Source: an uncultured Odoribacter sp.
GTDB taxonomy: Bacteria; Bacteroidota; Bacteroidia; Bacteroidales; Marinifilaceae
Direction: 5' to 3'
Assembly (NCBI GenBank): GCA_910589025.1
Contig: CAJURM010000002.1
Coordinates: forward strand, 185,788 to 249,787
Length of the DNA stretch: 64,000 nt
Below the pieces are notes generated by a model. The model worked only from the letters and a program-made list of their open reading frames with translations, made no database searches and was not told the origin of the DNA. Shown piece after piece: positions 45,390-54,856 of the stretch (position 1 is the stretch's first letter; every line of letters starts with the position of its first letter). Made by a program: the position numbers and the translations under genes.

Positions 45390-46934
45390 ATGAACAGTGA
45401 GTTAGTAATCGATGTCAGAGCGGATGAAATCATCATCGCTTTGTTGAGGGAGAAAAAATTAGTGGAACTGACAAAAGAAAAGACGAGCGTTCAGTTTGCT
45501 GTGGGAGACATTTATCTCGGGAAAGTCAAGAAGATTATGCCCGGTTTGAATGCAGCATTTGTGAATGTCGGGTATGAAAAGGATGCCTTTCTGCATTACC
45601 TGGATCTGAGTCCCCAGTTTCATTCCTTAGACAGTTATATCAAACAGTGCATAGCCCGGAAAGGTTTACCGGTAGCCAAACTGAAACTGGAGCCGGAAAT
45701 CAGTAAAACAGGAAAAATTTCCGATATACTGACCGTAGGCCAGTGGGTGGCGGTGCAGGTGGCTAAAGAGCCTATTTCAACGAAAGGACCGCGTCTGACA
45801 TCAGAATTGAGCATTGCAGGACGGAATCTGGTGCTGATGCCTTTTTCGGAAAAAGTGTCCGTATCCCAGAAAATCAAATCGGTAGAGGAACGGAAAAGAC
45901 TGAAAAGATTAATCGAAAGCATACGTCCAAAAAACTATGGTGTGATTGTCAGAACTGTGGCCGAAGGAAAGAAAGTCGCTCAGTTTGACAGCGAGCTGAA
46001 AGAACTGGTGGAACGCTTTGAAACGGCCTTCAAACACATCCGGGAAATAGAACCCCCGAAACTGATTTTGGGAGAGATTGACCGGACAAGTGCTTTTTTG
46101 CGTGACATCCTCAATCCCTCTTTTGAAAATATTTACGTCAATGACATCACGTTAAGCAAGGAAATCAAACACTTTTTGAGTTCCATTGCCCCTGAGAAAA
46201 AAGACATTGTAAAATATGTGTCGCCCGAAATTCCTATCCTGGATCATTTCGGCGTAGACAAACAGATCAAATCCTCTTTGGGCAAGAATGTTTCCTTTAA
46301 GAACGGAGCCTATCTGATAATTGAACACACGGAAGCGTTTCACGTCATTGATGTGAACAGTGGAAACCGCGCAAAGTTGGGAGACGACCAGGAATCCAAC
46401 GCACTGGAAGTAAATCTGGCTGCCGCAGAGGAAGTAGCTCGTCAGTTGCAGTTGAGAGATATGGGAGGAATCATTGTCATCGACTTTATTGATATGCAAT
46501 TGGCTGAAAACAGACAGAAACTGTTTGAGAAAATGAAAGCCTGCATGGAGATAGACAGGGCGAAACATACCATCCTGCCGTTAAGTAAATTCGGCTTGAT
46601 GCAGATTACCCGTCAGCGGGTGCGTCCGGAAATGACGGTGGACACGATGGAAGTCTGTCCGGTATGCCACGGATCGGGAAAAGCCGAAGCTGCGGTGTTG
46701 GTCATTGACAAAATAGAAGACCAGCTGGAATATATTGTGCGGGAGAAAAAATGCCGGCGGGTGGTATTGAAAGTACATCCCTTTGTGGGAGCCTATCTGA
46801 AAAAAGGTCTCATTTCCCTGAGACGCAAATGGGCTTTCCGTTACAAAGTATCGCTCCGGATAGTGGAGGTCCCGTCCTACTATATTTACGAATACCATTT
46901 CTATAATCACTACAACCGGGAAATCACCGATTGA
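45390..46934 (+). CDS. rng: ribonuclease G / E family endoribonuclease
   Basis: A 514-residue endoribonuclease for rRNA maturation and mRNA decay. It has an S1 RNA-binding domain (about 30-125), the RNase H-like and DNase I-like catalytic parts with metal ligands in VIDVNSG (D321) and VIDFIDM (D365), and a zinc-link CPVCHGSG. The C-terminal scaffold of RNase E is absent, so it is RNase G like. ATG 45390 is preferred; an earlier TTG at 45336 would add 18 unlike residues. A terminator follows the stop. Confidence 0.92.
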   Translation: MNSELVIDVRADEIIIALLREKKLVELTKEKTSVQFAVGDIYLGKVKKIMPGLNAAFVNVGYEKDAFLHYLDLSPQFHSLDSYIKQCIARKGLPVAKLKLEPEISKTGKISDILTVGQWVAVQVAKEPISTKGPRLTSELSIAGRNLVLMPFSEKVSVSQKIKSVEERKRLKRLIESIRPKNYGVIVRTVAEGKKVAQFDSELKELVERFETAFKHIREIEPPKLILGEIDRTSAFLRDILNPSFENIYVNDITLSKEIKHFLSSIAPEKKDIVKYVSPEIPILDHFGVDKQIKSSLGKNVSFKNGAYLIIEHTEAFHVIDVNSGNRAKLGDDQESNALEVNLAAAEEVARQLQLRDMGGIIVIDFIDMQLAENRQKLFEKMKACMEIDRAKHTILPLSKFGLMQITRQRVRPEMTVDTMEVCPVCHGSGKAEAAVLVIDKIEDQLEYIVREKKCRRVVLKVHPFVGAYLKKGLISLRRKWAFRYKVSLRIVEVPSYYIYEYHFYNHYNREITD

Positions 46935-46956
46935 GTGACACGAAAAGACATAGCGG

Positions 46957-46992
46957 AAATGAGGGGTGGGAATGGCCCCTCATTTTTGTTTT
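46957..46992 (+). terminator. Terminator after the RNase G gene
   Basis: A 10-bp stem (AAATGAGGGG with CCCCTCATTT, loop of 9) is followed by TTGTTTT. Confidence 0.85.
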
Positions 46993-47074
46993 AAAATAAG
47001 ATTAAAATATCTCCTCACTTCATAATAAAATGTTAAACTTAAACTCTTCATTTTTTAACTGGGGAAATTAGTTC

Positions 47075-47082
47075 TATTTTTG
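47075..47082 (+). promoter_or_regulatory. -7 box of the DsbD-type gene
   Basis: TATTTTTG matches TAnnTTTG; the ATG at 47175 would then have a leader of about 85 bases. Confidence 0.5.
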
Positions 47083-47174
47083 TGGACTTGAGGGGAAGGG
47101 CTGCCGCTAAGGCTTTGAATCCGGAGAGGGTGTGCAACAGAGCGGTTTTTCAGAAAATACTAAACAAACATGAT

Positions 47175-49196
47175 ATGAAAAAAGGACTATTTGCTTTTTT
47201 ATTTTTCTTTATCGGATGCGTTTTTTCCCTTACTGCCCAAGTGGAAAATCCTGCCAAATGGACATTCTCCCAGAAAAATCTGGGAAACAACGAATATGAA
47301 TTGGTTTTTAAGGCAGAGCTGGATCCGGGATGGACGGTATACTCCATGTATACACCGGAGGGTGGACCGATGGCCACCACGGTTACGCTGAATCAGTCGG
47401 GCAAGGGGATGGAAGTGATTGGAAAAGCAGAAGAGAATGAACCTCACAAGAAATACGACGATATATTTGGTGTCGATGTCTGGTACTTTTCCGGAGAATT
47501 TGTCATCCGGCAAAGAGTAAAAGTGACGGATGCTGCTCTTGCTTCAGTACAGGGTACCATAGAATACCAGGTGTGCCAGGAGGGGCAATGCGTTATGTTT
47601 GATGAAGATTTTGACATTCCCCTCGACCGACAGCAAATGACGGAAGGGAAGGAGGGGGGCGATGCTGTAGCTCCGGAAAGACAGAAAGATGAATCACTCT
47701 GGATCTTTTTCTGGATTGCTTTTGTGGGTGGATTGGCAGCAGTGGTTATGCCGTGCGTATTTCCGATGATACCCATGACAGTATCCTTTTTTATGCACGG
47801 GGACGCCAACAAAGCGAAAGCCAAGGCCAAAGCCCTGTTCTTTTCTTTGTCGATTATTGCCATCTATACCGTATTGGGATTGGTCATTTCGGTCGTATTG
47901 GGGCCTGATTTCATCAACTGGCTCAGTACCAACTGGATTCCCAACCTCTTTTTCTTTATTATATTCATGATTTTTGCGGCTTCCTTTTTTGGTGCCTTTG
48001 AAATTGTACTGCCCTCCTGGTTGGTGAACAAATCCGACCGCCAGGCTGATAAAGGGGGGTATATCGGAGCCTTCTTTATGGCATTCACCTTGGTTCTGGT
48101 ATCTTTTTCTTGTACAGCTCCTATTGTGGGGACAGTATTGGTGGAAGCTGCCCGCGGCTCCGTATTGCGTCCGGTGGTCGGGATGTTAGGATTCTCCTTG
48201 GCCGTAGCCCTGCCTTTCGGATTCTTCGCATTCTTTCCCTCCAAATTGGGCAATTTGCCTAAATCCGGCGGATGGCTGAACTCCGTAAAAGTCGTATTGG
48301 GATTCATTGAAATCGCTTTGGGATTCAAATTCCTCATGGTGGCAGACCAGACCTACCACTGGGGATTACTCGACCGGGAAGTCTATATTGCCATTTGGGT
48401 AGCAGTGTTTACCTTACAGGGACTTTATCTGATGGGAAAATTGAAATTCAAAAACGACAGCGATTTGCAATACATCGGTGTGCCGCGGTTGGCATTTATT
48501 ATCGCAACTTTTGCCTTTGTGATTTATCTGATACCGGGCATGTTCGGTGCACCTTTGAAAGCCTTGGCAGGCTATTTTCCCCCGCAGGAAACCATCGACT
48601 TCGACATCAACCGGATTGTGAGAGACCAGGCCAAAGAGATTATCAAGAGCGGAGTGACAGCAGGAAATACGGGAACGGCTACTGGCTATGCAGATTGTGA
48701 ACCGGCAAAGTATGCGGATTTCCTGCATCTGCCCCACGGCATTGAGGGGTATTTCGACTACCAGCAGGCACTGAAATGTGCGAAAGCGCAGAATAAACCG
48801 TTATTCATTGACTTTACGGGACATGGTTGTGTCAATTGCCGTGAAATGGAACAGTCCGTATGGTCCGACCCCCGCATACTGAATATGTTGAAAAACGACT
48901 ATGTTGTGGTGGCTTTGTATGTGGACGATAAGAAAAACTTGCCGGAGGATGAGTGGTACATTTCCGATTACGACGGCAAGCAGAAAAAGACATTGGGTAA
49001 AAAGAATGCTGACTTTCAGATCAAACATTTTCATTCCAATGCCCAGCCGAACTATATCCTTTTGGATAACAAAGCCGGAAATACCGACTTGGAGAAATTT
49101 GTCATGATGCCGGCGAGGGGACACGACCTGAACCGGGATGCTTTCTACGAATTTTTGAAAAAAGGATTGGAAGAATTTAAAAAGCGTAACTCCTGA
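47175..49196 (+). CDS. DsbD-type thiol:disulfide interchange protein
   Basis: A 673-residue membrane protein that carries electrons from cytoplasmic thioredoxin to the periplasm. It has a signal peptide (about 1-21), an N-terminal periplasmic domain (about 25-165, with CQEGQC), the eight-helix DsbD membrane domain (about 175-445, cysteines in MPCVFPM and SFSCTAPIVG), and a C-terminal thioredoxin-like domain with CVNC (C552, C555). The upstream GTG at 47082 lies in the promoter, so I took ATG 47175. A terminator follows. Confidence 0.9.
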   Translation: MKKGLFAFLFFFIGCVFSLTAQVENPAKWTFSQKNLGNNEYELVFKAELDPGWTVYSMYTPEGGPMATTVTLNQSGKGMEVIGKAEENEPHKKYDDIFGVDVWYFSGEFVIRQRVKVTDAALASVQGTIEYQVCQEGQCVMFDEDFDIPLDRQQMTEGKEGGDAVAPERQKDESLWIFFWIAFVGGLAAVVMPCVFPMIPMTVSFFMHGDANKAKAKAKALFFSLSIIAIYTVLGLVISVVLGPDFINWLSTNWIPNLFFFIIFMIFAASFFGAFEIVLPSWLVNKSDRQADKGGYIGAFFMAFTLVLVSFSCTAPIVGTVLVEAARGSVLRPVVGMLGFSLAVALPFGFFAFFPSKLGNLPKSGGWLNSVKVVLGFIEIALGFKFLMVADQTYHWGLLDREVYIAIWVAVFTLQGLYLMGKLKFKNDSDLQYIGVPRLAFIIATFAFVIYLIPGMFGAPLKALAGYFPPQETIDFDINRIVRDQAKEIIKSGVTAGNTGTATGYADCEPAKYADFLHLPHGIEGYFDYQQALKCAKAQNKPLFIDFTGHGCVNCREMEQSVWSDPRILNMLKNDYVVVALYVDDKKNLPEDEWYISDYDGKQKKTLGKKNADFQIKHFHSNAQPNYILLDNKAGNTDLEKFVMMPARGHDLNRDAFYEFLKKGLEEFKKRNS

Positions 49197-49215
49197 TACA
49201 GCAAATTAGCTAAAG

Positions 49216-49242
49216 AACGCGGCACAAAGGCCGCGTTTTTTA
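49216..49242 (+). terminator. Terminator after the DsbD-type gene
   Basis: An 8-bp GC-rich stem (AACGCGGC with GCCGCGTT, loop ACAAAG) is followed by a T-run. Confidence 0.9.
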
Positions 49243-49301
49243 TTTCCGGCCTTAGAAAGCGAATCGTTTTGACTATCTTTACCGTATCAAAAGAAGGTGG
49301 T

Positions 49302-49922
49302 ATGCATTCAATTAAAATTATAGCAGTGGTTATTGCCCTACTCATAGCGGGGTGTGAAGAACCTAAAAAAACGGAAAATTTTCGTTATTTCCGGAACTAC
49401 TCGCGTACTTTCAATGATATGAATGACAGGCATGTGAAGGCAGCCCGGCAGTGGGGGATTAAGCCCGTTACGTCGGTAGGGGAACTGAAAAAGCTGAAAG
49501 GGAAAGTCGTACAGTTGAAATCCTGCCGTTGGTACGAGTTGGACGAGTTGACCCATTCACAACCCTATCTTGTACTGAAAGCCCATGACCTGCTGAAAAC
49601 CATCGGGCGGAATTTTAAAGATTCTCTGGATGCCAGAGGTTTGCCGTCCTATAAGATAGTTGTCACCAGCGTGTTGCGCACCAACGAATCGATAATGAAA
49701 CTCCGGAAAAAAAATCTCAATGCCAGTGCCAATTCAGCCCACATGTTCGGGACCACTTTTGATATTGCCTATGCCCGTTTCAGGCAGGAAGATTCAGACG
49801 GGACATCTGTCGAAAAACTCAAATCCGTATTAGCAGACGTACTGCACGATTTGCAGCGCAGAAAATCTTGCTATGTGCGTTATGAATTTAAACAGGGATG
49901 TTTTCATATCACGGTGAGATAA
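49302..49922 (+). CDS. DUF5715-type lipoprotein with an M15-like peptidase signature
   Basis: A 206-residue lipoprotein (lipobox LIAGC, C18). The segment TSVLRTNES, then NASANSAHMFGTTFDIAYARF, carries the SxHxxGxxxD pattern of peptidase M15 enzymes (D-Ala-D-Ala carboxypeptidases), and a late HITV supplies another possible zinc ligand. Bacteroidota proteins of this type are filed as DUF5715. A role in peptidoglycan trimming is inferred. ATG 49302 is chosen over a TTG 33 bases upstream because it gives a normal lipoprotein signal. Confidence 0.8.
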   Translation: MHSIKIIAVVIALLIAGCEEPKKTENFRYFRNYSRTFNDMNDRHVKAARQWGIKPVTSVGELKKLKGKVVQLKSCRWYELDELTHSQPYLVLKAHDLLKTIGRNFKDSLDARGLPSYKIVVTSVLRTNESIMKLRKKNLNASANSAHMFGTTFDIAYARFRQEDSDGTSVEKLKSVLADVLHDLQRRKSCYVRYEFKQGCFHITVR

Positions 49923-49925
49923 ATT

Positions 49926-49933
49926 ATCTTTGC
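49926..49933 (+). promoter_or_regulatory. -7 box of ychF
   Basis: TATCTTTG followed by C, a perfect TAnnTTTG element, starts 3 bases after the preceding stop and lies 26 bases before the ychF ATG. Confidence 0.6.
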
Positions 49934-49959
49934 ACCTCATTAAATTTTGAATTAGTATT

Positions 49960-51060
49960 ATGGGTTTACAGTGTGGTATAGTTGGTTTGCCGAATGTGGG
50001 GAAATCGACGCTATTTAATTGTTTGAGTAATGCCAAAGCGCAGTCGGCAAATTTTCCTTTCTGTACGATAGAGCCCAATGTGGGCGTGATTACCGTTCCG
50101 GATAAACGTCTGAACAAACTGGTGGAGATTGACAAACCGGCCAGTGTTGTCCCGGCAGTAGTTGAAATTGTAGACATTGCCGGCTTGGTGAAAGGGGCGA
50201 GCAAAGGCGAGGGGCTGGGTAATAAATTCTTGTCCAACATCCGGGAGACGGATGCCATTATTCATGTACTGCGTTGTTTTGAAGACAGCAACATTGTGCA
50301 TGTGGACGGAAGTGTCGACCCGGTGCGGGATAAGGAGATTATCGATACCGAATTGCAACTGAAAGACCTCGAAACGGTGGAAAGCCGTTTGCAAAAAGAA
50401 GAAAAAAGAGCCATGACCGGCGGGGATGCGAATGCCAAACGCTTGGTCGAAGTACTCCATCTATATAAAGAGGCTTTGGAAAAGGGATTATCAGCCCGCA
50501 CTGTCGAGTTGAATGACTTACAGCAGGAAGCTGCCCGTGATTTGCAGCTGCTGACAAATAAGCCGGTACTGTATGTCTGCAACGTAGACGAAGCATCGGT
50601 AGGCAACGGCAATAAATTTGTAGAAGCAGTAAAAGAAGCGGTGAAAAACGAACAGGCGGAAGTACTGGTAATTGGAGCCGGAATAGAAGCAGACATAGCC
50701 GAATTGGAAACCTACGAAGAAAAACAGATGTTTCTGGAAGATTTGGGATTGAAAGAAGCCGGAGTCAACAAACTCATTCGTACGGCTTATCATTTGCTGA
50801 ATCTGCAAACCTTCTTCACGGCAGGTTCCAAAGAAGTACGGGCGTGGACATTCAGAAAAGGAATGAAAGCCCCTCAGACGGCAGGCATTATCCATACCGA
50901 TTTTGAAAAGGGATTTATTCGGGCGGAAGTCATCAAATACAACGATTACATCACTTTAGGCTCAGAAGCCAAATGCAAAGAAGCAGGTAAAATGTCCGTG
51001 GAAGGAAAAGACTACATCGTCCAGGACGGCGACATCATGCACTTCCGCTTTAATGTGTAA
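49960..51060 (+). CDS. ychF: redox-regulated ATPase YchF
   Basis: A 366-residue Obg-related P-loop ATPase tied to ribosome function and stress response. G1 is GLPNVGKS (9-16), G3 is DIAGLVKGAS, and the G4 position reads NVDE instead of NKxD, which explains ATP preference in YchF proteins. A coiled-coil domain and a C-terminal TGS domain (about 280-364, AWTFRKGMKAPQTAGIIHTDF) follow. It converges on ndk with a shared terminator between. Confidence 0.95.
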   Translation: MGLQCGIVGLPNVGKSTLFNCLSNAKAQSANFPFCTIEPNVGVITVPDKRLNKLVEIDKPASVVPAVVEIVDIAGLVKGASKGEGLGNKFLSNIRETDAIIHVLRCFEDSNIVHVDGSVDPVRDKEIIDTELQLKDLETVESRLQKEEKRAMTGGDANAKRLVEVLHLYKEALEKGLSARTVELNDLQQEAARDLQLLTNKPVLYVCNVDEASVGNGNKFVEAVKEAVKNEQAEVLVIGAGIEADIAELETYEEKQMFLEDLGLKEAGVNKLIRTAYHLLNLQTFFTAGSKEVRAWTFRKGMKAPQTAGIIHTDFEKGFIRAEVIKYNDYITLGSEAKCKEAGKMSVEGKDYIVQDGDIMHFRFNV

Positions 51061-51064
51061 AAAT

Positions 51065-51091
51065 AAAGGGGCTTCTAAAGCCCCTTTTTTT
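51065..51091. terminator. Bidirectional terminator between ychF and ndk
   Basis: A 10-bp stem (AAAGGGGCTT with AAGCCCCTTT, loop CTA) with T-rich tracts on both strands. Its right end overlaps the ndk stop. Confidence 0.85.
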
Positions 51092-51554
51092 AGTCTTTGT
51101 CGATTTCTTCGGGGGATACCGGAAGTTGATAGGTAGTTTCCAGGATTTCCTTGTCTGTAAAGAAAAAAGAGGCTTCCCAAGCAGCGTTTTCATCGCTGTC
51201 CGAGGCGTGGATGGCATTGCGGGTTTTGCTTTCGGCAAAACGTTTGCGAATGGTGCCGTCTGCTGCCTTTGCTGGGTCGGTAGCACCGATCAGCGCCCGG
51301 AAATCAGCCACGGCGTTTTCCTTTTCCAATACAGCCACCACAATCGGTCCGGCGGTCATAAACAGATTCAGTGTTCTGAAAAAAGGGCGTTCCTTGTGTA
51401 CGTGATAGAATTTTTCTACGTCTGAGCGGCTCAGACACACCATTTTGAGAGCCAGAATACGAAATCCTGCCTTTTCGATAATTTCCAATATTTCGCCGGT
51501 ATGCCTTTGACCGACGGCGTTAGGCTTAATAATTGTAAAGGTTCTGTTTGTCAT
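51090..51554 (-). CDS. ndk: nucleoside-diphosphate kinase
   Basis: A 154-residue enzyme that moves the gamma phosphate from ATP to other NDPs through a phospho-histidine. The catalytic NAIHASDS holds H116; the N-terminal RTFTIIKPNAV and the GPIVVAVLE segment are standard. A candidate minus-strand -7 box (TATCTTTA) covers 51604-51611. It is separate from the Hdr-like operon upstream of it on the same strand by 115 bases. Confidence 0.95.
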   Translation of the reverse strand: MTNRTFTIIKPNAVGQRHTGEILEIIEKAGFRILALKMVCLSRSDVEKFYHVHKERPFFRTLNLFMTAGPIVVAVLEKENAVADFRALIGATDPAKAADGTIRKRFAESKTRNAIHASDSDENAAWEASFFFTDKEILETTYQLPVSPEEIDKD

Positions 51555-51669
51555 GATTTATATAATTATATTTCGTTTCTTTTCCGGTTCAGAACATTGC
51601 GGTTTAAAGATAAAAAATATAATTTAATAATCAAACAGAAAATCCGTTACCCTCTTACTGTAAATATTT

Positions 51670-53445
51670 TCAACAATTCTCCGCCACGATTTCGGCAATA
51701 TCCTTAATGGGAATCTCTGTCGATTTTTTGGAAAATGTCTTCTTACAAAGCGGACAGGCCGTCACGATATAGTCCGGATGATAGGCTGCGTAGGCTGCTA
51801 CGGCATCCATTGCAATCTTTGTCCGTTGGGTGGAAGTAATATGGGTATTGGCTAACGAACCGCCGCAACAAAGAGAATTCAAACCGTCATAACGTGTCGC
51901 GATTTTATGGCTCACAGCTTTTAGTGCTGCTTCCGGAGTTTCACACACATGACTGCCTCTTCCCAACTCGCAGGGATTGTGGAACACCGTCGTATAATCG
52001 GCTTGATGCGGTTGAAGCTGTCCGGATTCAATCAGCCGGTTCAGATACTCACTGTGGTGCATCACTTCAATATTCAGCCCGTAATCCTCCTTAAACGTCT
52101 TGTAACAGATAGGGCAGGATGTCACAAGCAAGTCGGCTCCCGAAGCCTCGATAGCGGCTTTGTTCTTTTCCATCAGGACGGAAGCCCCGGAACGGTTGCC
52201 GGAGAGCATCAACGGGCGTCCGCAGCAGATGCCTTCCTTCTCATCGATAAAAGTATATTCTACCTGTGCTTGTTTGAACAGGTGTTGCATGGCACGGATA
52301 ACGGAAGGCGTGAGGTGCCCCATACATCCCGCAAAATAAGCTACCTTTCTTCTTTCCGGCGTGACCATCGGTATATAGCTGTATGTATATTTGGTAATCC
52401 GGGTCAAATCTTCCCGTTTACTCAGCCGCAGGGCGTTGAGCTTCAGGTCAACGGGGCAGGCGGCTTCACACCGTCCGCACATCAGGCAGTTTTCCGTCTG
52501 TACGGCATACTCCTTGTGATGCCGTATCTTTTTCAGAAAATACACAGGTTGGGTATCCTGCATCCCTAAAGACGTATTGAGCTGGCAGCGGTCAATGCAG
52601 ATACCGCAGCGCGAACAGGAATACATCTGTATTTCGCTGAAAGCATTAAACGCCGTGCCTTGTTTTATCCCCCAATTCTTGAGAAAAATATACACCATCT
52701 CTGTCGGGATATGCATATAGCGGGAAAAGGGGAGCAGAATGAAAAACAAACCTAAGGCGGAAGAATACGCCCACCATGCCGGATAAGACAGGGATTCCAA
52801 AGGAAGAAACTGCGAAAAAAAATCCCCGGCGGTATGGGTGAGGAAACTGCCGCCGCCGCGAATACCGCTGGTAAAACTCTCCGCTAAAAACCGGAGCGGG
52901 AAAATCAGCCACAACACCGTTAGGATAAGCAAATCGAACGGTCGGTGATTGGTCGTTTTTTTCATCCCCAGGGCTTTGGAATACATCCGTTTCGTAAATG
53001 CCAGCAGCAAACCGGAGAGAATCAGCAACAGAATCAGATCCATAATGAAAGCAAAAACATTGCTGTATGGAAACGTCTCGTTGGCGGGGTGGAAAAAACG
53101 GAAAAAGATAGCGAAATAGGGGGGATTGAAAGCAGTGGTATGATACACCGTCGACTCAATTTTGCCAACCACAATCAGCAGGAACCACCCCAAACCGAAG
53201 CACATGTGCATATAGCCAAGAAAGGGGCTTGTACGGTATACCTTACGATGAACCAGGCATTCTAAGAAAACCTCCTTTATCGCCCTCAGTGTTTTTGCGC
53301 TGAACATCCCTTTTACTATCCGCTTCCTATCCTGTTTCGGAAAACTGCGTATCCAGCGGGTATATCTGACAATCAGATAAATAATCAGTATATTGATGCC
53401 TATGGTAAAAGGCAATACAAAATTATCGTAATACATACTGTACAA
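51670..53445 (-). CDS. membrane HdrE/HdrD-like fusion (cytochrome b-type helices plus two CCG domains)
   Basis: A 591-residue protein joining five membrane helices (about 8-27, 73-95, 131-155, 170-188, 227-245) to a soluble iron-sulfur part. Helix His residues (GYMHMCFG, SRYMHIPTE) could bind heme b as in HdrE or NarI. Then come two ferredoxin clusters (CSRCGICIDRC, CLMCGRCEAAC) and two complete CCG domains (GICCGRP with TSCPICY, SLCCGGS with TACPLCK), the HdrD signature for non-cubane clusters. It should link a quinone pool to thiol or disulfide chemistry on the cytoplasmic side. It ends the five-gene operon. Confidence 0.85.
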   Translation of the reverse strand: MYSMYYDNFVLPFTIGINILIIYLIVRYTRWIRSFPKQDRKRIVKGMFSAKTLRAIKEVFLECLVHRKVYRTSPFLGYMHMCFGLGWFLLIVVGKIESTVYHTTAFNPPYFAIFFRFFHPANETFPYSNVFAFIMDLILLLILSGLLLAFTKRMYSKALGMKKTTNHRPFDLLILTVLWLIFPLRFLAESFTSGIRGGGSFLTHTAGDFFSQFLPLESLSYPAWWAYSSALGLFFILLPFSRYMHIPTEMVYIFLKNWGIKQGTAFNAFSEIQMYSCSRCGICIDRCQLNTSLGMQDTQPVYFLKKIRHHKEYAVQTENCLMCGRCEAACPVDLKLNALRLSKREDLTRITKYTYSYIPMVTPERRKVAYFAGCMGHLTPSVIRAMQHLFKQAQVEYTFIDEKEGICCGRPLMLSGNRSGASVLMEKNKAAIEASGADLLVTSCPICYKTFKEDYGLNIEVMHHSEYLNRLIESGQLQPHQADYTTVFHNPCELGRGSHVCETPEAALKAVSHKIATRYDGLNSLCCGGSLANTHITSTQRTKIAMDAVAAYAAYHPDYIVTACPLCKKTFSKKSTEIPIKDIAEIVAENC

Positions 53446-53448
53446 ATT

Positions 53449-53781
53449 TTAAGATTGACGGTGGATGTATTCGCTCATGGCCAAAATCATCTTGCGCGTA
53501 TCCACTCCGCGGGGGCATACCAGCAGGCATTTTCCACAGAGCATACATTTATACAGACTTTTGCGGGCTTCCTCATTTTCCCCGCGTTTCACCAGCATCT
53601 GGAGCTTGCGGATATTAAACTCGGTCAGATTTCCGGCGGTACAGGTTGCCGTACAACCGCCGCATCCGATACAGAGTTTACTGCTCGGTGCCTTTTGTGC
53701 CAGGTAAGCGGCAAAAGCCTTGTCATTCTTGTCGTAGTTCACCACCCGCGCCTCAGATATGGAATATCCCCAGAAGTTCAT
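53449..53781 (-). CDS. HdrC-like 4Fe-4S ferredoxin subunit
   Basis: A 110-residue protein with two [4Fe-4S] motifs, CIGCGGCTATC and CMLCGKCLLVCP, and a helical linker, as in HdrC. The ATG at 53781 (MNFWGYS) is chosen since it sits 2 bases after the hdrA-like stop; an upstream start would run through that gene. It should pass electrons between the HdrA-like flavoprotein and the CCG subunits. It lies 3 bases upstream of the membrane fusion gene. Confidence 0.85.
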   Translation of the reverse strand: MNFWGYSISEARVVNYDKNDKAFAAYLAQKAPSSKLCIGCGGCTATCTAGNLTEFNIRKLQMLVKRGENEEARKSLYKCMLCGKCLLVCPRGVDTRKMILAMSEYIHRQS

Positions 53782-53783
53782 GC

Positions 53784-54821
53784 TTATTCGTTTTCGTGTT
53801 TGCAATTGTGTTTCAACCACTGAGTCAGGGCTGTAGCTGCCGAACGGGCGTCGGCAAGCGTGTCGGTCAGATTCATGGGGGCGGAACTGCATCCGGCAAT
53901 GAATATCCCTTCCTCATTCGTCCGGTTATTTCCGTAATGAGGGTCGGCAGGTTGGATAAACCCGTTCGGGGCTTGTTTCAATTGCAATTGAGTGGCAGCC
54001 TTTTTGCTTCCTTCCGAAGCCTCCATACCCACCATAAGCACCATCAAATCCAGTGTCATGCGCAACGGCTTCCCAATCAGCGTATCTTCCGCCTTGATGA
54101 TAATCTGTTTGTTCTGGTTCTCCGAAGCCTCCGACAACCGTCCCCGTACGAATTTGATATTGTACTTCTCCTGCGCTTCCCGGTACATCTCCTCATATCC
54201 CGGCCCGAACATGCGCATATCCATATAAAAACACAGGATTTCCGCTTCGGGCAGCATCTCCCGGACCTCAATGGCCTGTTTCACTGCGGTGATACAGCAG
54301 AGTTTGGAACAATGGTAATTGCAGATCTTCTCATCCCGGGAACCTACGCAGTGGATAAAACCGATGCGCTGCGGAACTCCACCCGTACTTGTTGTGAGCT
54401 GCTGATTCATAAACTTATTTTCCAGCTCGACGGACGTAATGACATTGTCGTAAATCCCGTAGCCGTATTCCTCTTTGCGCTGGGCGTCAAAAAGTTTAAA
54501 TCCCGTTGTCACTAACAAAGCATCGCATTCCAACAGAGAATGGTCGCTGAGCTGTACGGCAAACTTACCCTTCCCTTTCCTCTCCATACGTACGGCTTCC
54601 GTATTGAGATGGAGGCGGATTTGCGGATGATTCAACTGATTGCGCAAAATAGCATTCAGCTCTCCGGCATATTTCCGGTCGGGAAAAAGCTGGTACCAAT
54701 TATTGAGATTGCCTCCGGTCACATTTTCTTTTTCTATCAGGTCCACCTGTATGCCTTCTTCGGCTAAACGGAAGGCAGCTTCACATCCTGCTGGTCCGGC
54801 TCCTATAATGGCGACATTCAT
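53784..54821 (-). CDS. HdrA/QmoA-like FAD-dependent subunit
   Basis: A 345-residue flavoprotein. GAGPAGCEAAFRLAE (7-21) is the FAD loop, with VTTGFKLF and GIFIAGCSSAPMNLTDTLAD as later flavin contacts. The HdrA signature CVGSRDEKICNYHCSKLCC binds an iron-sulfur cluster. Full methanogen HdrA (about 650 residues) has extra ferredoxin domains that are missing here, so it is like the short QmoA type. Such a flavin could be the site of bifurcation or simple electron transfer; which one is not known. Confidence 0.85.
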   Translation of the reverse strand: MNVAIIGAGPAGCEAAFRLAEEGIQVDLIEKENVTGGNLNNWYQLFPDRKYAGELNAILRNQLNHPQIRLHLNTEAVRMERKGKGKFAVQLSDHSLLECDALLVTTGFKLFDAQRKEEYGYGIYDNVITSVELENKFMNQQLTTSTGGVPQRIGFIHCVGSRDEKICNYHCSKLCCITAVKQAIEVREMLPEAEILCFYMDMRMFGPGYEEMYREAQEKYNIKFVRGRLSEASENQNKQIIIKAEDTLIGKPLRMTLDLMVLMVGMEASEGSKKAATQLQLKQAPNGFIQPADPHYGNNRTNEEGIFIAGCSSAPMNLTDTLADARSAATALTQWLKHNCKHENE

Positions 54822-54856
54822 AGTTCGGTAATTTGATTAATGGGGTATACAAGTTT

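Noticed and set aside
53646..54515. Open frame of 289 codons on the plus strand across the HdrA-like gene
   Set aside because: It is antisense to a gene with clear FAD and cysteine motifs, and its own product shows no domain.
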